Shown here: piece by piece, positions 21,979-31,280 of the stretch
Numbering within the stretch: position 1 is the stretch's first letter
Layout: each line of letters opens with the position of its first letter
DNA from: Streptomyces spinosus
Lineage (GTDB): Bacteria; Actinomycetota; Actinomycetes; Streptomycetales; Streptomycetaceae
Assembly (NCBI RefSeq): GCF_020400655.1
Contig: NZ_JAINRC010000025.1
Span: 1-64,000, forward strand
Direction: 5' to 3'
DNA length: 64,000 nucleotides
Made by a program: the position numbers and the translations under genes
The notes under the pieces: model-generated
Database searches by the model: none
What the model saw: the letters and a program-made list of their open reading frames with translations, nothing else
Told to the model about the DNA's origin: nothing

Positions 21979-24603
21979 CTACGCCTGCGGCAGCTTCTCC
22001 AGCTGGGCGGTGATGCGGGTGATGTCCTCGTCCGCCTTGGCCAGGCGCGTGCGGATCTTGTCCACCACGTTCTCCGGGGCCTTCGCCAGGAACGCCTCGT
22101 TGCCGAGCTTGGCCGTGGCCTGGGCCTTCTCCTTCTCCGCCGCGGCGAGGTCCTTCGCGAGGCGCTTGCGCTCCGCGGCGACGTCGATCGTGCCGGACAG
22201 GTCGAGGGCGACCTCGGCGCCCGCCACCGGCAGGGTCGCCGTGGCCGTGAAGCCCTCGCCCTCCGGCTGGAGGCGGAGCAGCTGGCGGATGGCGGCCTCG
22301 TGCGGGGCGAGGGCCGTGCCGTCGAGCGTCAGCCGGGCCGGGACCCGCTGTCCGGGCTGGAGGCCCTGGTCGGCGCGGAAGCGGCGGACCTCGGTGATGA
22401 CCGACTGGAGGGTGGCGATCTCCTGCTCGGCCGCCGCGTCCCGGAAGCCGCTGTCGGTCGGCCAATCCGCGATGACGATCGACTCGCCGCCGGTCAGCGT
22501 CGTCCAGAGGGTCTCGGTGACGAACGGGACCACCGGGTGCAGCAGCCTGAGGGTGACGTCCAGGACCTCGCCGAGGACGCGCTGGGAGACCTCGGCCGGC
22601 TCGCCGCCCGCCTGGAAGACCGTCTTGGACAGCTCGACGTACCAGTCGAAGACCTCGTCCCACGCGAAGTGGTACAGGGCGTCGCTGAGCTTCGCGAACT
22701 GGTAGTCCTCGTAGAACGCGTCGACGTCGGCGACGGTCTTGTTGAGGCGCGACAGGATCCACCGGTCGGTGGCGGACAGCCGCTCCGGAGAGGGCAGCGG
22801 GCCCTCGACCGTCGCGCCGTTCATCAACGCGAAGCGGGTCGCGTTCCAGATCTTGTTGGCGAAGTTGCGGGAGGCCTGGACCCAGTCCTCGCCGATCGGG
22901 ACGTCGGTGCCGGGGTTGGCGCCGCGGGCCAGGGTGAAACGGACGGCGTCGGAGCCGTACGTGTCCATCCAGTCCAGCGGGTCGACGACGTTGCCGAAGG
23001 ACTTCGACATCTTCTTGCCGCGCTCGTCGCGGACCAGGCCGGTGAGCGCGATCGTCCTGAAGGGGACCTCGCCGTCCATCGCGTAGAGGCCGAACATCAT
23101 CATCCTCGCGACCCAGAAGAAGATGATGTCGTGGCCGGTGAGCAGGACGTCGGTCGAGTAGAACTTCCGCAGGTCGTCGGTCTGTTCGGGCCAGCCGAGC
23201 GTGGAGAACGGCCACAGGCCGGAGGAGAACCAGGTGTCGAGGACGTCGGTGTCCTGGTGCCAGCCCTCGCCGGCGGGCGGCTCCTCGTCGGGGCCGACGC
23301 AGACGACCTCGCCCTGCGGGCCGTACCAGACCGGGATGCGGTGGCCCCACCACAGCTGGCGCGAGATGCACCAGTCGTGCATGTTGTCGACCCAGTCGAA
23401 GTACCGCTTCGACATGTCCTCGGGGTGGATCCTCACCCTGCCGTCGCGGACGGCGTCACCGGCGGCCTTGGCCAGCGGGCCGACCTTGACCCACCACTGC
23501 ATGGACAGGCGCGGCTCGATCGTGGTGCTGCACCGTGAGCAGTGGCCGACGCTGTGGACGTACGGCCGCTTCTCGGCGACGATCCGGCCCTGCGAGCGCA
23601 GCGCGGCGACGATCGCGGAGCGGGCTTCGAAACGGTCCAGACCCTGGAAGGGGCCGTGCACGGTGATGACCGCCCGCTCGTCCATGACCGTGATCGACTC
23701 CAGGTCGTGGCGCTGGCCGATCGCGAAGTCGTTGGGGTCGTGGGCCGGGGTCACCTTGACGGCGCCGGTACCGAACTCGGGGTCGACGTGGGTGTCCGCG
23801 ACGACGGGGATGCTGCGGTCCGTCAGCGGCAGCTTGATGTGCTTGCCGACCAGGTGCTTGTACCGCTCGTCGTCGGGGTGGACCGCGACGGCGGTGTCGC
23901 CCAGCATGGTCTCGGCGCGGGTGGTGGCGACGACCAGCGTCTCGTCACCCTCGCCGTACCTGATGGAGACCAGCTCGCCGTCGTCCTCCTGGTACTCCAC
24001 CTCGATGTCCGAGATGGCCGTCAGGCAGCGCGGGCACCAGTTGATGATGCGCTCGGCGCGGTAGATCAGTTCGTCGTCGTAGAGCTTCTTGAAGATGGTC
24101 TGGACGGCCTTGGACAGGCCCTCGTCCATGGTGAAGCGCTCGCGCGACCAGTCGACGCCGTCGCCGAGGCGGCGCATCTGGCCGAGGATCTTGCCGCCGT
24201 ACTCCTCCTTCCACTGCCAGACGCGCTCGACGAACTCCGCCCGGCCCAGGTCCTGGCGGGACTTGCCCTCCTCGGCGAGCTGCTGTTCGACCTTGTTCTG
24301 GGTGGCGATGCCCGCGTGGTCCATGCCGGGCAGCCACAGCGCCTCGTAGCCCTGCATCCGCTTGCGGCGGGTGAGGGCGTCCATGAGCGTGTGCTGGAAG
24401 GCGTGGCCCAGGTGGAGCGAACCGGTGACGTTCGGCGGCGGGATGACGATCGTGTACGGCGGCTTGTCGCTCTTCGCGTCCGCCTCGAAGTAACCGCGCT
24501 CTACCCAGCGCTCGTACAGCGGCCCCTCTACATCGGCCGGCGCGTACTGGGTCGGCAGTTCGGTGTCGGGCGCGGGTGGCTGCTGCTGAGCGTTCTCGGT
24601 CAC
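21979..24603 (-). CDS. valS: Valine-tRNA ligase
   Basis: An 874-residue class I synthetase. HIGH motif as HLGH at residues 64-67 (PPPNVTGSLHLGHAF), KMSKS as KKMSKSFGN near residue 530, an editing domain in the CP1 insertion (TTRAETMLGDTAVAVHPDD) and the C-terminal coiled-coil tRNA arm (AERKRLAKDLAAAEKEKAQA) that distinguishes ValRS from IleRS. It charges tRNA-Val in the cytosol. ATG 24603 lies after a divergent spacer of 137 bases shared with the proline-rich membrane protein. Confidence 0.97.
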   Translation of the reverse strand: MTENAQQQPPAPDTELPTQYAPADVEGPLYERWVERGYFEADAKSDKPPYTIVIPPPNVTGSLHLGHAFQHTLMDALTRRKRMQGYEALWLPGMDHAGIATQNKVEQQLAEEGKSRQDLGRAEFVERVWQWKEEYGGKILGQMRRLGDGVDWSRERFTMDEGLSKAVQTIFKKLYDDELIYRAERIINWCPRCLTAISDIEVEYQEDDGELVSIRYGEGDETLVVATTRAETMLGDTAVAVHPDDERYKHLVGKHIKLPLTDRSIPVVADTHVDPEFGTGAVKVTPAHDPNDFAIGQRHDLESITVMDERAVITVHGPFQGLDRFEARSAIVAALRSQGRIVAEKRPYVHSVGHCSRCSTTIEPRLSMQWWVKVGPLAKAAGDAVRDGRVRIHPEDMSKRYFDWVDNMHDWCISRQLWWGHRIPVWYGPQGEVVCVGPDEEPPAGEGWHQDTDVLDTWFSSGLWPFSTLGWPEQTDDLRKFYSTDVLLTGHDIIFFWVARMMMFGLYAMDGEVPFRTIALTGLVRDERGKKMSKSFGNVVDPLDWMDTYGSDAVRFTLARGANPGTDVPIGEDWVQASRNFANKIWNATRFALMNGATVEGPLPSPERLSATDRWILSRLNKTVADVDAFYEDYQFAKLSDALYHFAWDEVFDWYVELSKTVFQAGGEPAEVSQRVLGEVLDVTLRLLHPVVPFVTETLWTTLTGGESIVIADWPTDSGFRDAAAEQEIATLQSVITEVRRFRADQGLQPGQRVPARLTLDGTALAPHEAAIRQLLRLQPEGEGFTATATLPVAGAEVALDLSGTIDVAAERKRLAKDLAAAEKEKAQATAKLGNEAFLAKAPENVVDKIRTRLAKADEDITRITAQLEKLPQA

Positions 24604-24740
24604 GGGGGTCAGTTTAGAGGTGTCACGGGGTGGTCCCGAAACGCCTTTGTTCTGTAACGGTGCGGCCCCCGGTGCCGTGCTGTTCGCGCGCCTGGGTCAG
24701 GATGTCAGGAACACATAAGCTTCTGGAGGGGAACCCAGGA

Positions 24741-25703
24741 ATGAGCAACAACCAGCCGGGCCCGTACGGCCAGCCGCCCCAGCAGCCGGGCCCGTACGGC
24801 CAGCAGGGGCAGCCGGGTCCGTACGGCCAGCCGGGCCCCTACGGCCAGCCGCCGCAGGCTCCCCAGCCCGGCTACGGCTACCCCCAGCAGACCCCTCCGG
24901 CGCCGCCGCAGCCGGGTTACGGATACCCGCAGCAGGGCGCGCCGCAGCAGCCCGGCCCGTACGGCCAGCAGCCCGGCCCCTACGGGCAGCCGCAGCCGTA
25001 CGGCGCGCCGCAGGCGCCGCAGCCGGGCGGGGGCAAGAAGAAGACGGGCCTGGTCATCGGCGCGGTGGCCGTGGTGGCGGCCGTGGCGGTGGGCGCGTAC
25101 TTCCTGCTGAGCGGCAGCGGCAGCGGCGGCGTCGCGGACGACGGCCCCCACAAGCTGACGACTCCGGCGACGGTGCTGTCCGAGTACAAGAAGTCCAAGG
25201 GCGACAGCGACACCATGACGGCCAGCGACCTCAAGGACGCCGAGAAGTGGGGTGTGCACGACCCCAAGGACGTCAGCGCCGCGTACGAGGCGGGGGACCC
25301 GGACAATCCGCTGAGCAAGAAGGGGATCAACTTCGGCGGTGTCTACGGCACCATCGACGACCCCGAGAAGACCGTCGACGCGATGTTCGCGTGGTTCAAG
25401 TCCGAGTCCCAGAAGGACAGCGACAGCAAGGACGTCGCCCTGAAGGGCGAGCCGAAGGCGTACGACCCGGCCGGGCTCGACGGCGCGGTCCTCAAGTGCC
25501 AGCAGGCCACGGCCCCCACCGGCGCGGGCAGCGGCGGACCGAAGGACGTGACGCTCACGATCTGCGTCTGGGGCGACCACAGCACCATAGGCATGGTCAT
25601 GCCGATGGACTTCGCCAACCTCGCGGCGGGCCGGGGCAGCGACCCGGCGACGGACGCCGAGCTGACCGCGAAGTTCCGCGCCGCGGTGCGCGTCAAGAGC
25701 TGA
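24741..25703 (+). CDS. Proline/glycine/tyrosine-rich N-terminus, membrane-anchored protein of unknown function
   Basis: A 320-residue protein. Residues 1-100 are a low-complexity cytoplasmic region of PGPYGQP and PGYGYPQQ repeats. A single membrane helix follows (KKKTGLVIGAVAVVAAVAVGAYFLL), then an extracytoplasmic domain of about 190 residues (TTPATVLSEYKKSKGD to TAKFRAAVRVKS) with two cysteines (LKCQQ and LTICVWGDHSTIGMV). This layout is common among actinobacterial membrane proteins whose outer domain resembles DUF-type sensor or lipoprotein folds; no function is assigned. ATG 24741 has CTGGAGGGG upstream. Confidence 0.85.
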   Translation: MSNNQPGPYGQPPQQPGPYGQQGQPGPYGQPGPYGQPPQAPQPGYGYPQQTPPAPPQPGYGYPQQGAPQQPGPYGQQPGPYGQPQPYGAPQAPQPGGGKKKTGLVIGAVAVVAAVAVGAYFLLSGSGSGGVADDGPHKLTTPATVLSEYKKSKGDSDTMTASDLKDAEKWGVHDPKDVSAAYEAGDPDNPLSKKGINFGGVYGTIDDPEKTVDAMFAWFKSESQKDSDSKDVALKGEPKAYDPAGLDGAVLKCQQATAPTGAGSGGPKDVTLTICVWGDHSTIGMVMPMDFANLAAGRGSDPATDAELTAKFRAAVRVKS

Positions 25704-25724
25704 CGCTTTCCGCGGCGGCGCGAG

Positions 25725-25756
25725 GAGGGGCCCCGGTCGGTCGACCGGGGCCCCTC
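25725..25756. terminator. Bidirectional terminator between convergent genes
   Basis: A 15-bp inverted repeat GAGGGGCCCCGGTCG / CGACCGGGGCCCCTC with a minimal centre, between the ends of the proline-rich protein gene and clpX. Confidence 0.85.
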
Positions 25757-25787
25757 TTCGTGTGCCTCGTGTGCGTGACGGCCGCGG

Positions 25788-27074
25788 TTACGCCGTCTTC
25801 TGCTCCCCCGAGCCCCGCCCGCGGGCGTCCCTCGGGATCAGGGTCGGGTTGACGTTGGAGAGGACCACGTCGGCCGTGATGACGACTCGGGCGACGTCCT
25901 TGCGGGACGGGACCTCGTACATCACGCCCTGGAGGACCTCCTCCATGATGGCGCGCAGGCCGCGGGCGCCGGTCTGGCGCAGGATGGCCTGGTCGGCGAT
26001 GGCCTCCAGCGCCTCGCGCTCGAAGTCCAGCTCCACGCCGTCGAGTTCGAACAGGCGCTGGTACTGCTTGACGAGCGCGTTGCGGGGCTCGACCAGGATC
26101 TTCAGCAGCGCCTCGCGGTCCAGGTTGTGGACCGAGGTGATCACCGGCAGGCGGCCGATGAACTCGGGGATCATGCCGAACTTGACCAGGTCCTCCGGCA
26201 TGACGTCCTCGAAGACGTCCTTGGACTCCAGCTCGCGCTTGGAGAGGATCGTGGCGCCGAAGCCGATGCCCTTCGCGCCGGCGCGCGCCTCGATGATCTT
26301 CTCCAGACCCGCGAAGGCGCCGCCCACGATGAACAGCACGTTCGTCGTGTCGATCTGGATGAACTCCTGGTGCGGGTGCTTGCGGCCGCCCTGCGGCGGG
26401 ACCGAGGCCGTGGTGCCCTCCAGGATCTTCAGCAGGGCCTGCTGGACACCCTCGCCGGACACGTCGCGGGTGATCGACGGGTTCTCGCTCTTGCGCGCGA
26501 CCTTGTCGATCTCGTCGATGTAGATGATCCCGGTCTCGGCCTTCTTGACGTCGTAGTCGGCCGCCTGGATGAGCTTGAGGAGGATGTTCTCGACGTCCTC
26601 GCCAACGTAGCCCGCCTCGGTCAGCGCCGTGGCGTCGGCGATCGCGAACGGGACGTTCAGCATGCGCGCCAGCGTCTGCGCGAGGAGCGTCTTGCCGGAG
26701 CCCGTGGGGCCCAGCAGCAGGATGTTGGACTTCGCCAGCTCGATGGCGTCGTCACGGCCGCTCGCGCCGCCGTTCTCGCCCGCCTGGACCCGCTTGTAGT
26801 GGTTGTACACCGCGACGGAGAGCGCCTTCTTGGCGGCCTCCTGGCCGACCACGTAGCCCTCGAGGAACTCGTAGATCTCGCGGGGCTTGGGCAGTTCCTC
26901 CCAGCGCACCTCGCTGGTCTCCGCGAGCTCTTCCTCGATGATCTCGTTGCAGAGATCGATGCACTCGTCGCAGATGTACACACCGGGCCCTGCGATGAGC
27001 TTCTTGACCTGCTTCTGGCTCTTGCCGCAGAACGAGCACTTGAGCAGATCGCCGCCGTCACCGATGCGTGCCAC
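25788..27074 (-). CDS. clpX: ATP-dependent Clp protease ATP-binding subunit ClpX
   Basis: A 428-residue AAA+ unfoldase. The N-terminal zinc finger uses C13, C16, C35 and C38 (LKCSFCGKSQ, YICDECIDLC). Walker A is GPTGSGKT and Walker B IIYIDEIDK; the ClpP-contact loop and sensor regions are present (RGLRAIMEE). It unfolds tagged substrates for the ClpP tetradecamer. It is on the same strand as clpP1P2, 171 bases downstream of clpP2, and may have its own promoter. Confidence 0.97.
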   Translation of the reverse strand: MARIGDGGDLLKCSFCGKSQKQVKKLIAGPGVYICDECIDLCNEIIEEELAETSEVRWEELPKPREIYEFLEGYVVGQEAAKKALSVAVYNHYKRVQAGENGGASGRDDAIELAKSNILLLGPTGSGKTLLAQTLARMLNVPFAIADATALTEAGYVGEDVENILLKLIQAADYDVKKAETGIIYIDEIDKVARKSENPSITRDVSGEGVQQALLKILEGTTASVPPQGGRKHPHQEFIQIDTTNVLFIVGGAFAGLEKIIEARAGAKGIGFGATILSKRELESKDVFEDVMPEDLVKFGMIPEFIGRLPVITSVHNLDREALLKILVEPRNALVKQYQRLFELDGVELDFEREALEAIADQAILRQTGARGLRAIMEEVLQGVMYEVPSRKDVARVVITADVVLSNVNPTLIPRDARGRGSGEQKTA

Positions 27075-27245
27075 GGTGTGCTTCCCCTTCGCCTGGGAGA
27101 CGCCTGGACGCTATGAGTCCAGCGGCTCCTGGTGCTGCCTTATGTCCGACGGTACCTTGCCGGGCCCGGTGTTCGGGCCCCCCTTGGCAGGGTTCACTTT
27201 GACGTGCACCGTGCCAAGAGGGGCCGGACGTGCGTGGTTGCGCTG

Positions 27246-27911
27246 TCAGCGGACCGCGCTGTTGTTCAGCTTGCGGGTGGAGATGATCTGGTCGACGAGG
27301 CCGTACTCCAGCGCCTCCTCGGCCGTGAGGATCTTGTCCCGCTCGATGTCCTCGCGGACCTGCTCGATGGGCCGGTTCGAGTGCTTGGCCAGCATGTTCT
27401 CCAGCTGCTCACGCATCCGGGTGAACTCGTTGGCGATGATCTCCAGGTCGGAGAGCTGGCCGCGGCCGGTAGAACCGGCCGGCTGGTGGATCAGCACCCG
27501 GGAGTTCGGCAGCGCCATGCGCTTGCCGGGGGTGCCGGCGGCGAGCAGGATGGCCGCGGCGGAGGCCGCCTGGCCCATGCAGACCGTCTGGATGTCGGGC
27601 TTCACGAACTGCATCGTGTCGTAGATCGCCGTGAGGGCGGTCATGTCGCCACCGGGGCTGTTGATGTAGATCGAGATGTCCCGGTCCGGGTCCATCGACT
27701 CCAGGCACAGCAGCTGCGCCATGACGTCGTTGGCGGAGGCGTCGTCGATCTGGACGCCCAGGAAGATCACGCGCTCCTCGAAGAGCTTCGCGTACGGGTC
27801 GTACTCGCGGATGCCCTGGGAGGTGCGCTCGACGAAGCGCGGGATGACGTAGCGGCTGTCGGGGCGGGGCCCTTCGTACATGCCGCTGGCGGCGCCGGGG
27901 AAGTTGCTCAT
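27246..27911 (-). CDS. clpP2: ATP-dependent Clp protease proteolytic subunit (ClpP2)
   Basis: A 221-residue serine protease. Catalytic serine in MGQAASAAAIL, histidine in RVLIHQPAG, and an N-terminal segment RYVIPRFVERTSQGIREYDP. I started at ATG 27911 (MSNFPGAASGMYEG); the frame is open upstream to 28088 but overlaps clpP1 with no family similarity. It forms the mixed ClpP1P2 barrel. It lies 67 bases after clpP1 in one operon. Confidence 0.95.
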   Translation of the reverse strand: MSNFPGAASGMYEGPRPDSRYVIPRFVERTSQGIREYDPYAKLFEERVIFLGVQIDDASANDVMAQLLCLESMDPDRDISIYINSPGGDMTALTAIYDTMQFVKPDIQTVCMGQAASAAAILLAAGTPGKRMALPNSRVLIHQPAGSTGRGQLSDLEIIANEFTRMREQLENMLAKHSNRPIEQVREDIERDKILTAEEALEYGLVDQIISTRKLNNSAVR

Positions 27912-27978
27912 GGGGTTCACCGTCCTGGTGGCGTTCGGGGGGCTGGTGTCTCGGCGGTGCGTGGCGTGGCCGGACCGG

Positions 27979-28638
27979 TCAGGCACCGGTGCCGCCGCCT
28001 CCCGGAACACCCGAGGCGTGCGTGATGATCTCGTCAATGAGACCGTACTCCTTGGCCTCCTCCGGGGTGAACCAGCGGTCGCGGTCACCGTCGCGGATGA
28101 TCGCCTCGACCGTCTGGCCCGAGTGGAGGGCGGTGAGCTCCGACATGCGCTTCTTGGTGCGCATCAGGTACTCGGCCTGGATCTTGATGTCCGAGACCGT
28201 ACCGCCGAGGCCCGCGGAGCCCTGGTGCATCATGATGTCCGCGTGCGGCAGGGCGAAGCGCTTGCCGGCCGCGCCGCCGGTCAGCAGGAACTGGCCCATC
28301 GAGGCGGCCATGCCCATGGCGATCGTCACCACGTCGTTCGGGATGTACTGCATAGTGTCGTAGATCGCCATGCCGGCCGTGACCGAGCCGCCCGGGCTGT
28401 TGATGTAGAGGTAGATGTCCTTGTCCGGGTCGGCGGCAAGGAGCAGCAGCTGCGCGGTGATCTTGTTCGCGATGTCGTCGTCAACCTGCTGGCCGAGGAA
28501 GATGATCCGCTCGTTGAGCAGCCGGTTGTAGACCTGGTCGCCGAGGCCACCACCGATGGAAGGCTCGCCGGCGGCGGAGGGCATCAGATTCGTCACGTAT
28601 CCACCTGCTCGTCTTACGACGGCGCCGGGCCGTCTCAT
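27979..28638 (-). CDS. clpP1: ATP-dependent Clp protease proteolytic subunit (ClpP1)
   Basis: A 219-residue serine protease. Catalytic serine in MGMAASMGQF, histidine in DIMMHQGSAG, and the structural motif YINSPGGSVTAGMAIYDTMQ. ATG 28638 (MRRPGAVV) is preferred because AAAGG lies seven bases upstream; ATG 28653 would add MKGRT. ClpP1 of streptomycetes is the first gene of the clpP1P2 operon, and a ClgR-like site lies about 70 bases upstream. Its loss in S. lividans is known to block sporulation. Confidence 0.95.
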   Translation of the reverse strand: MRRPGAVVRRAGGYVTNLMPSAAGEPSIGGGLGDQVYNRLLNERIIFLGQQVDDDIANKITAQLLLLAADPDKDIYLYINSPGGSVTAGMAIYDTMQYIPNDVVTIAMGMAASMGQFLLTGGAAGKRFALPHADIMMHQGSAGLGGTVSDIKIQAEYLMRTKKRMSELTALHSGQTVEAIIRDGDRDRWFTPEEAKEYGLIDEIITHASGVPGGGGTGA

Positions 28639-28702
28639 TGTTCTGCCTTTCATGGACCCTAACGCGACGTTCCCTCCGGGGAATCCCGGTAAGTGAGCTG
28701 TT

Positions 28703-28713
28703 CGCTGTGAGCG
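28703..28713. promoter_or_regulatory. Candidate ClgR operator upstream of clpP1P2
   Basis: CGCTGTGAGCG fits the CGC-N5-GCG core recognised by the Clp gene regulator ClgR in actinobacteria, with flanking GTT (TGTTCGCTGTGAGCGCA). It sits 65 bases before the chosen clpP1 start. Confidence 0.6.
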
Positions 28714-28795
28714 CAGGTCGCTCGGCGGGGGCGCCGGGAAACGCCCGCCACGGCCGCGCCGGGGCGGGCGGCGGGGTAGGGGTCAGGGAGATGGC

Positions 28796-28828
28796 GACGG
28801 GCCCCGGGGGAAGCCCCCAGGGCCCGTC
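28796..28828 (-). terminator. Trigger factor terminator
   Basis: A long hairpin GACGGGCCC-c-GGGGG / CCCCC-a-GGGCCCGTC with one mismatch and an AAG loop, 31 bases after the tig stop; it separates tig from clpP1. Confidence 0.85.
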
Positions 28829-28858
28829 GTAGGTGCCTCACAGGCGCCGCGGGGCCGC

Positions 28859-30247
28859 TCAGCCCTCGGTCTTCTCCTCGGCGGAGTCGGACGCCTCGGT
28901 GGCCTCGGCCGCGGCCGGCGCCTCCTCGGTCTCCTCCTCGTCGTCCAGGTCGACGACCTCGCCGTTGGTGTCCTTCACCGTGGCGGACTCCACCACGACG
29001 GCCAGGGCCTTGCCGCGGGCGACCTCGCCGACCAGGAGCGGCACCTGGCCGCCCTCGACGACGGCCTGGGCGAACTGGTCGGGGGACATGCCGGAGGAGG
29101 CCGCACGCCGCATGAGGTGCTCGGTGAGCTCCTCCTGGTTGACGTTGAGGTTCTCCTTCTTGACCAGCTCGTCGAGGACGAACTGGGTCTTGATGCCCTT
29201 GACCGCGGCCTCGCGGGTCTCGGTCTCGAACTCCTCGGCGGTCTTGCCCTGGATCTCCAGGTACTTGTCGAGGGTGAGGCCCATCTGGGCGAGCTGGTGG
29301 TGCTCCAGGTTGTGCTTGCGGGTGTTGATCTCGTCCTCGAGGAGCTTCTCGGGGACGGGGACCTCCACCAGCTCCAGCAGCTTCTCCAGGACGCGCTCCT
29401 GGGCCTGCGTGGCCTGGTCGAACTGCTTCATGTTGGCGAGGCGCTTGCGGCTGTCGGCCTTCAGCTCCTCCAGGGTGTCGAACTCGGAGGCCAGCTGCGC
29501 GAACTCGTCGTCCAGCTCGGGCAGTTCGCGGGCGGCGACCTGGGTGACCTTGACGGTGACCTCGGCCTCCTTGCCCGCGGCCGAGCCGCCCTTCAGCTCG
29601 GAGGTGAAGGTGGCCTCCTCGCCGGCGGACAGGCCCTTGACGGCGTCGTCGATGCCGTCCAGCAGCTCGCCGGAGCCGATGGTGTAGGAGACGCCGTTGG
29701 CGATGCCGTCCTCCAGCACCTCGCCGTCGACCTTGGCCTCCAGGTCGATGGTGACGACGTCGCCGTCCTCGGCCGCGCGCTCGACGGGGGAGGTCGACGC
29801 GAAGCGCTCACGGAGCTGCTCCACGGACTTCTCGATGTCCTCGTCCGTCACCTCGACGGCGTCGACCTCGACCTCGATGCCGGAGTAGTCCGGGATCTCC
29901 AGGGCGGGGCGGACGTCGACCTCGGCGGTGAAGTTCAGCGTCTCGCCGTCCTTCAGCTCGGTGATGTCGACCTCGGGCTGGCCCAGCGGGCTCAGCTCGG
30001 CCTCGTTGACCGCCTCGGTGTAGAACTTGGGCAGCGCGTCGTTGACGGCCTCCTCCAGCACCGCACCGCGGCCGAACCGCTGGTCGATCACGCGGGCCGG
30101 GATCTTGCCCTTGCGGAAGCCCTTCACCGTGACCTGCTGGTTGATCTTCTTGTACGCCGCGTCGAGGCTGTCCTTGAGCTCCTCGAAGGGCACCTCGACA
30201 GTGAGCCGAACCCGGGTCGGGTTCAGGGTCTCCACGGCGCTCTTCAC
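28859..30247 (-). CDS. tig: Trigger factor (ribosome-associated chaperone)
   Basis: A 462-residue protein. The N-terminal ribosome-binding domain has the signature GFRKGKIPARVIDQRFG. The PPIase domain (DGDVVTIDLEAKVDGEVLED to SYTIGSGELLDGIDDAVKG) and the helical C-terminal domain follow, then an acidic Glu/Ala tail. GTG 30247 is chosen because AAGGAG lies eight bases upstream and the protein then begins VKSAVETLNPTRVRL, as in the family. It binds nascent chains at the exit tunnel. Confidence 0.97.
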   Translation of the reverse strand: MKSAVETLNPTRVRLTVEVPFEELKDSLDAAYKKINQQVTVKGFRKGKIPARVIDQRFGRGAVLEEAVNDALPKFYTEAVNEAELSPLGQPEVDITELKDGETLNFTAEVDVRPALEIPDYSGIEVEVDAVEVTDEDIEKSVEQLRERFASTSPVERAAEDGDVVTIDLEAKVDGEVLEDGIANGVSYTIGSGELLDGIDDAVKGLSAGEEATFTSELKGGSAAGKEAEVTVKVTQVAARELPELDDEFAQLASEFDTLEELKADSRKRLANMKQFDQATQAQERVLEKLLELVEVPVPEKLLEDEINTRKHNLEHHQLAQMGLTLDKYLEIQGKTAEEFETETREAAVKGIKTQFVLDELVKKENLNVNQEELTEHLMRRAASSGMSPDQFAQAVVEGGQVPLLVGEVARGKALAVVVESATVKDTNGEVVDLDDEEETEEAPAAAEATEASDSAEEKTEG

Positions 30248-30441
30248 GGTTCGGTCTCCTTGTGGCTGACTTCTCGGGTTCTGCCGGAGCCCGATGGGTC
30301 CGGCGGATTTAGCCGCCCGGAGGAGTACGTAGGCCGTGAGGGCCGGGACACACGGGCGCGCAGCTTGCATAGTAACCGCAGCCGGTCAGCGCCCCAAAAG
30401 GCGATCATCGGGACGTCGCCGAGCCGGACGTCACGAGCCGG

Positions 30442-30518
30442 TGGTCGGGGTGGCGGGATTTGAACCCACGGCCTTCCGCTCCCAAAGCGGACGCGCTACC
30501 AAGCTGCGCCACACCCCG
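30442..30518 (-). tRNA. tRNA-Pro (anticodon TGG)
   Basis: A 77-base cloverleaf on the minus strand, including an encoded 3' CCA. Acceptor stem CGGGGTG / CACCCCG with A73; anticodon stem TCCGC / GCGGA with loop TTTGGGA giving TGG; T arm GTGGG-TTCAAAT-CCCGC. Confidence 0.97.
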
Positions 30519-30676
30519 TCTGGTGCGACACGTAGGGTACATGGCCGGACCCGGTCCGTCGGCCGCATTCTCCGGGCCGGACGCGCGGTGCGGCGCGGCC
30601 GGCTCGTTGGCCTCGGCGGCGGGCGACCCGCTACGATGCCTTCAGTGCCGCGGTCGCCGACCTGCGGCGCACTGCT

Positions 30677-30747
30677 GCGGGCGTAGCTCAATGGTAGAGC
30701 CCTAGTCTTCCAAACTAGCTACGCGGGTTCGATTCCCGTCGCCCGCT
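30677..30747 (+). tRNA. tRNA-Gly (anticodon TCC)
   Basis: A 71-base cloverleaf. Acceptor stem GCGGGCG / CGCCCGC with T73; anticodon loop CTTCCAA between CTAGT-type stems giving TCC; T loop TTCGATT. The CCA end is not encoded (TCTGG follows). Confidence 0.97.
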
Positions 30748-30753
30748 CTGGAG

Positions 30754-30800
30754 CCGAAGGCCCAGGTCAGAGGATGTTCCCCTCTGATCTGGGCCTTCGG
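30754..30800 (+). terminator. tRNA-Gly terminator
   Basis: A 20-bp near-perfect stem CCGAAGGCCCAGGTCAGAGG / CCTCTGATCTGGGCCTTCGG with a 7-base loop, seven bases after the tRNA. The remaining 285 bases up to 31085 are G/C-rich, with no gene seen. Confidence 0.85.
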
Positions 30801-31085
30801 TCGTACCTGGGGGCTGTCCGGTTCCGTGCCCCCGCCCCACAGGACTCGGCAGGGGCGGGGCAGGGTGGGGCGGGGGACGGGGTGCCGGGGTCTTGACCGG
30901 GTCTGCGCCCGCACCTCGATCCGAGGCGGCGCCGGTGCGCGCGGGACCCGTGGCCGGGTGCGGGTCGCGGGCGGCGGGGCGCGGCGCGGCCTGCCCGGGT
31001 GAAGGGGCGCCGTCCGTCCGGGGGCGGCGGTGGGGCCGGGAGCGGGGCCCCCGGCCGTTGTCCGGGCCCCGGCTCCCCCGCCGGG

Positions 31086-31280
31086 TCAGAACCTGATCGA
31101 GTTGATGGACTCCGCTATCGAGTTCAGGAACCGGTTGATCGACGGCGCCATGCCGGTCGAGGCGAGGAAGAAACCGAAGAGGATGGCGACGATGGCCGGG
31201 CCGGCCTTGATGTTCCCCCCTCGGATCAACACCACCAGGATGATCGCCAACAGCAGCACCACAGACAGTGAAATGGCCAC
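31086..31280 (-). CDS. Small conserved membrane protein
   Basis: A 64-residue protein with a GTG start (VAISLSVVLLLAIILVVLIRG) and two hydrophobic segments (4-19 and about 27-44), ending STGMAPSINRFLNSIAESIN. Proteins of this type are conserved in streptomycetes next to the tRNA-Gly locus, as far as I recall; function unknown. The ribosome binding site is weak. Confidence 0.75.
   Translation of the reverse strand: MAISLSVVLLLAIILVVLIRGGNIKAGPAIVAILFGFFLASTGMAPSINRFLNSIAESINSIRF

Noticed and set aside
27162..27180. GGGCCC-N7-GGGCCC between clpX and clpP2 as a terminator
   Set aside because: Only 6-bp stems, no tail; too weak against GC-rich background to annotate.
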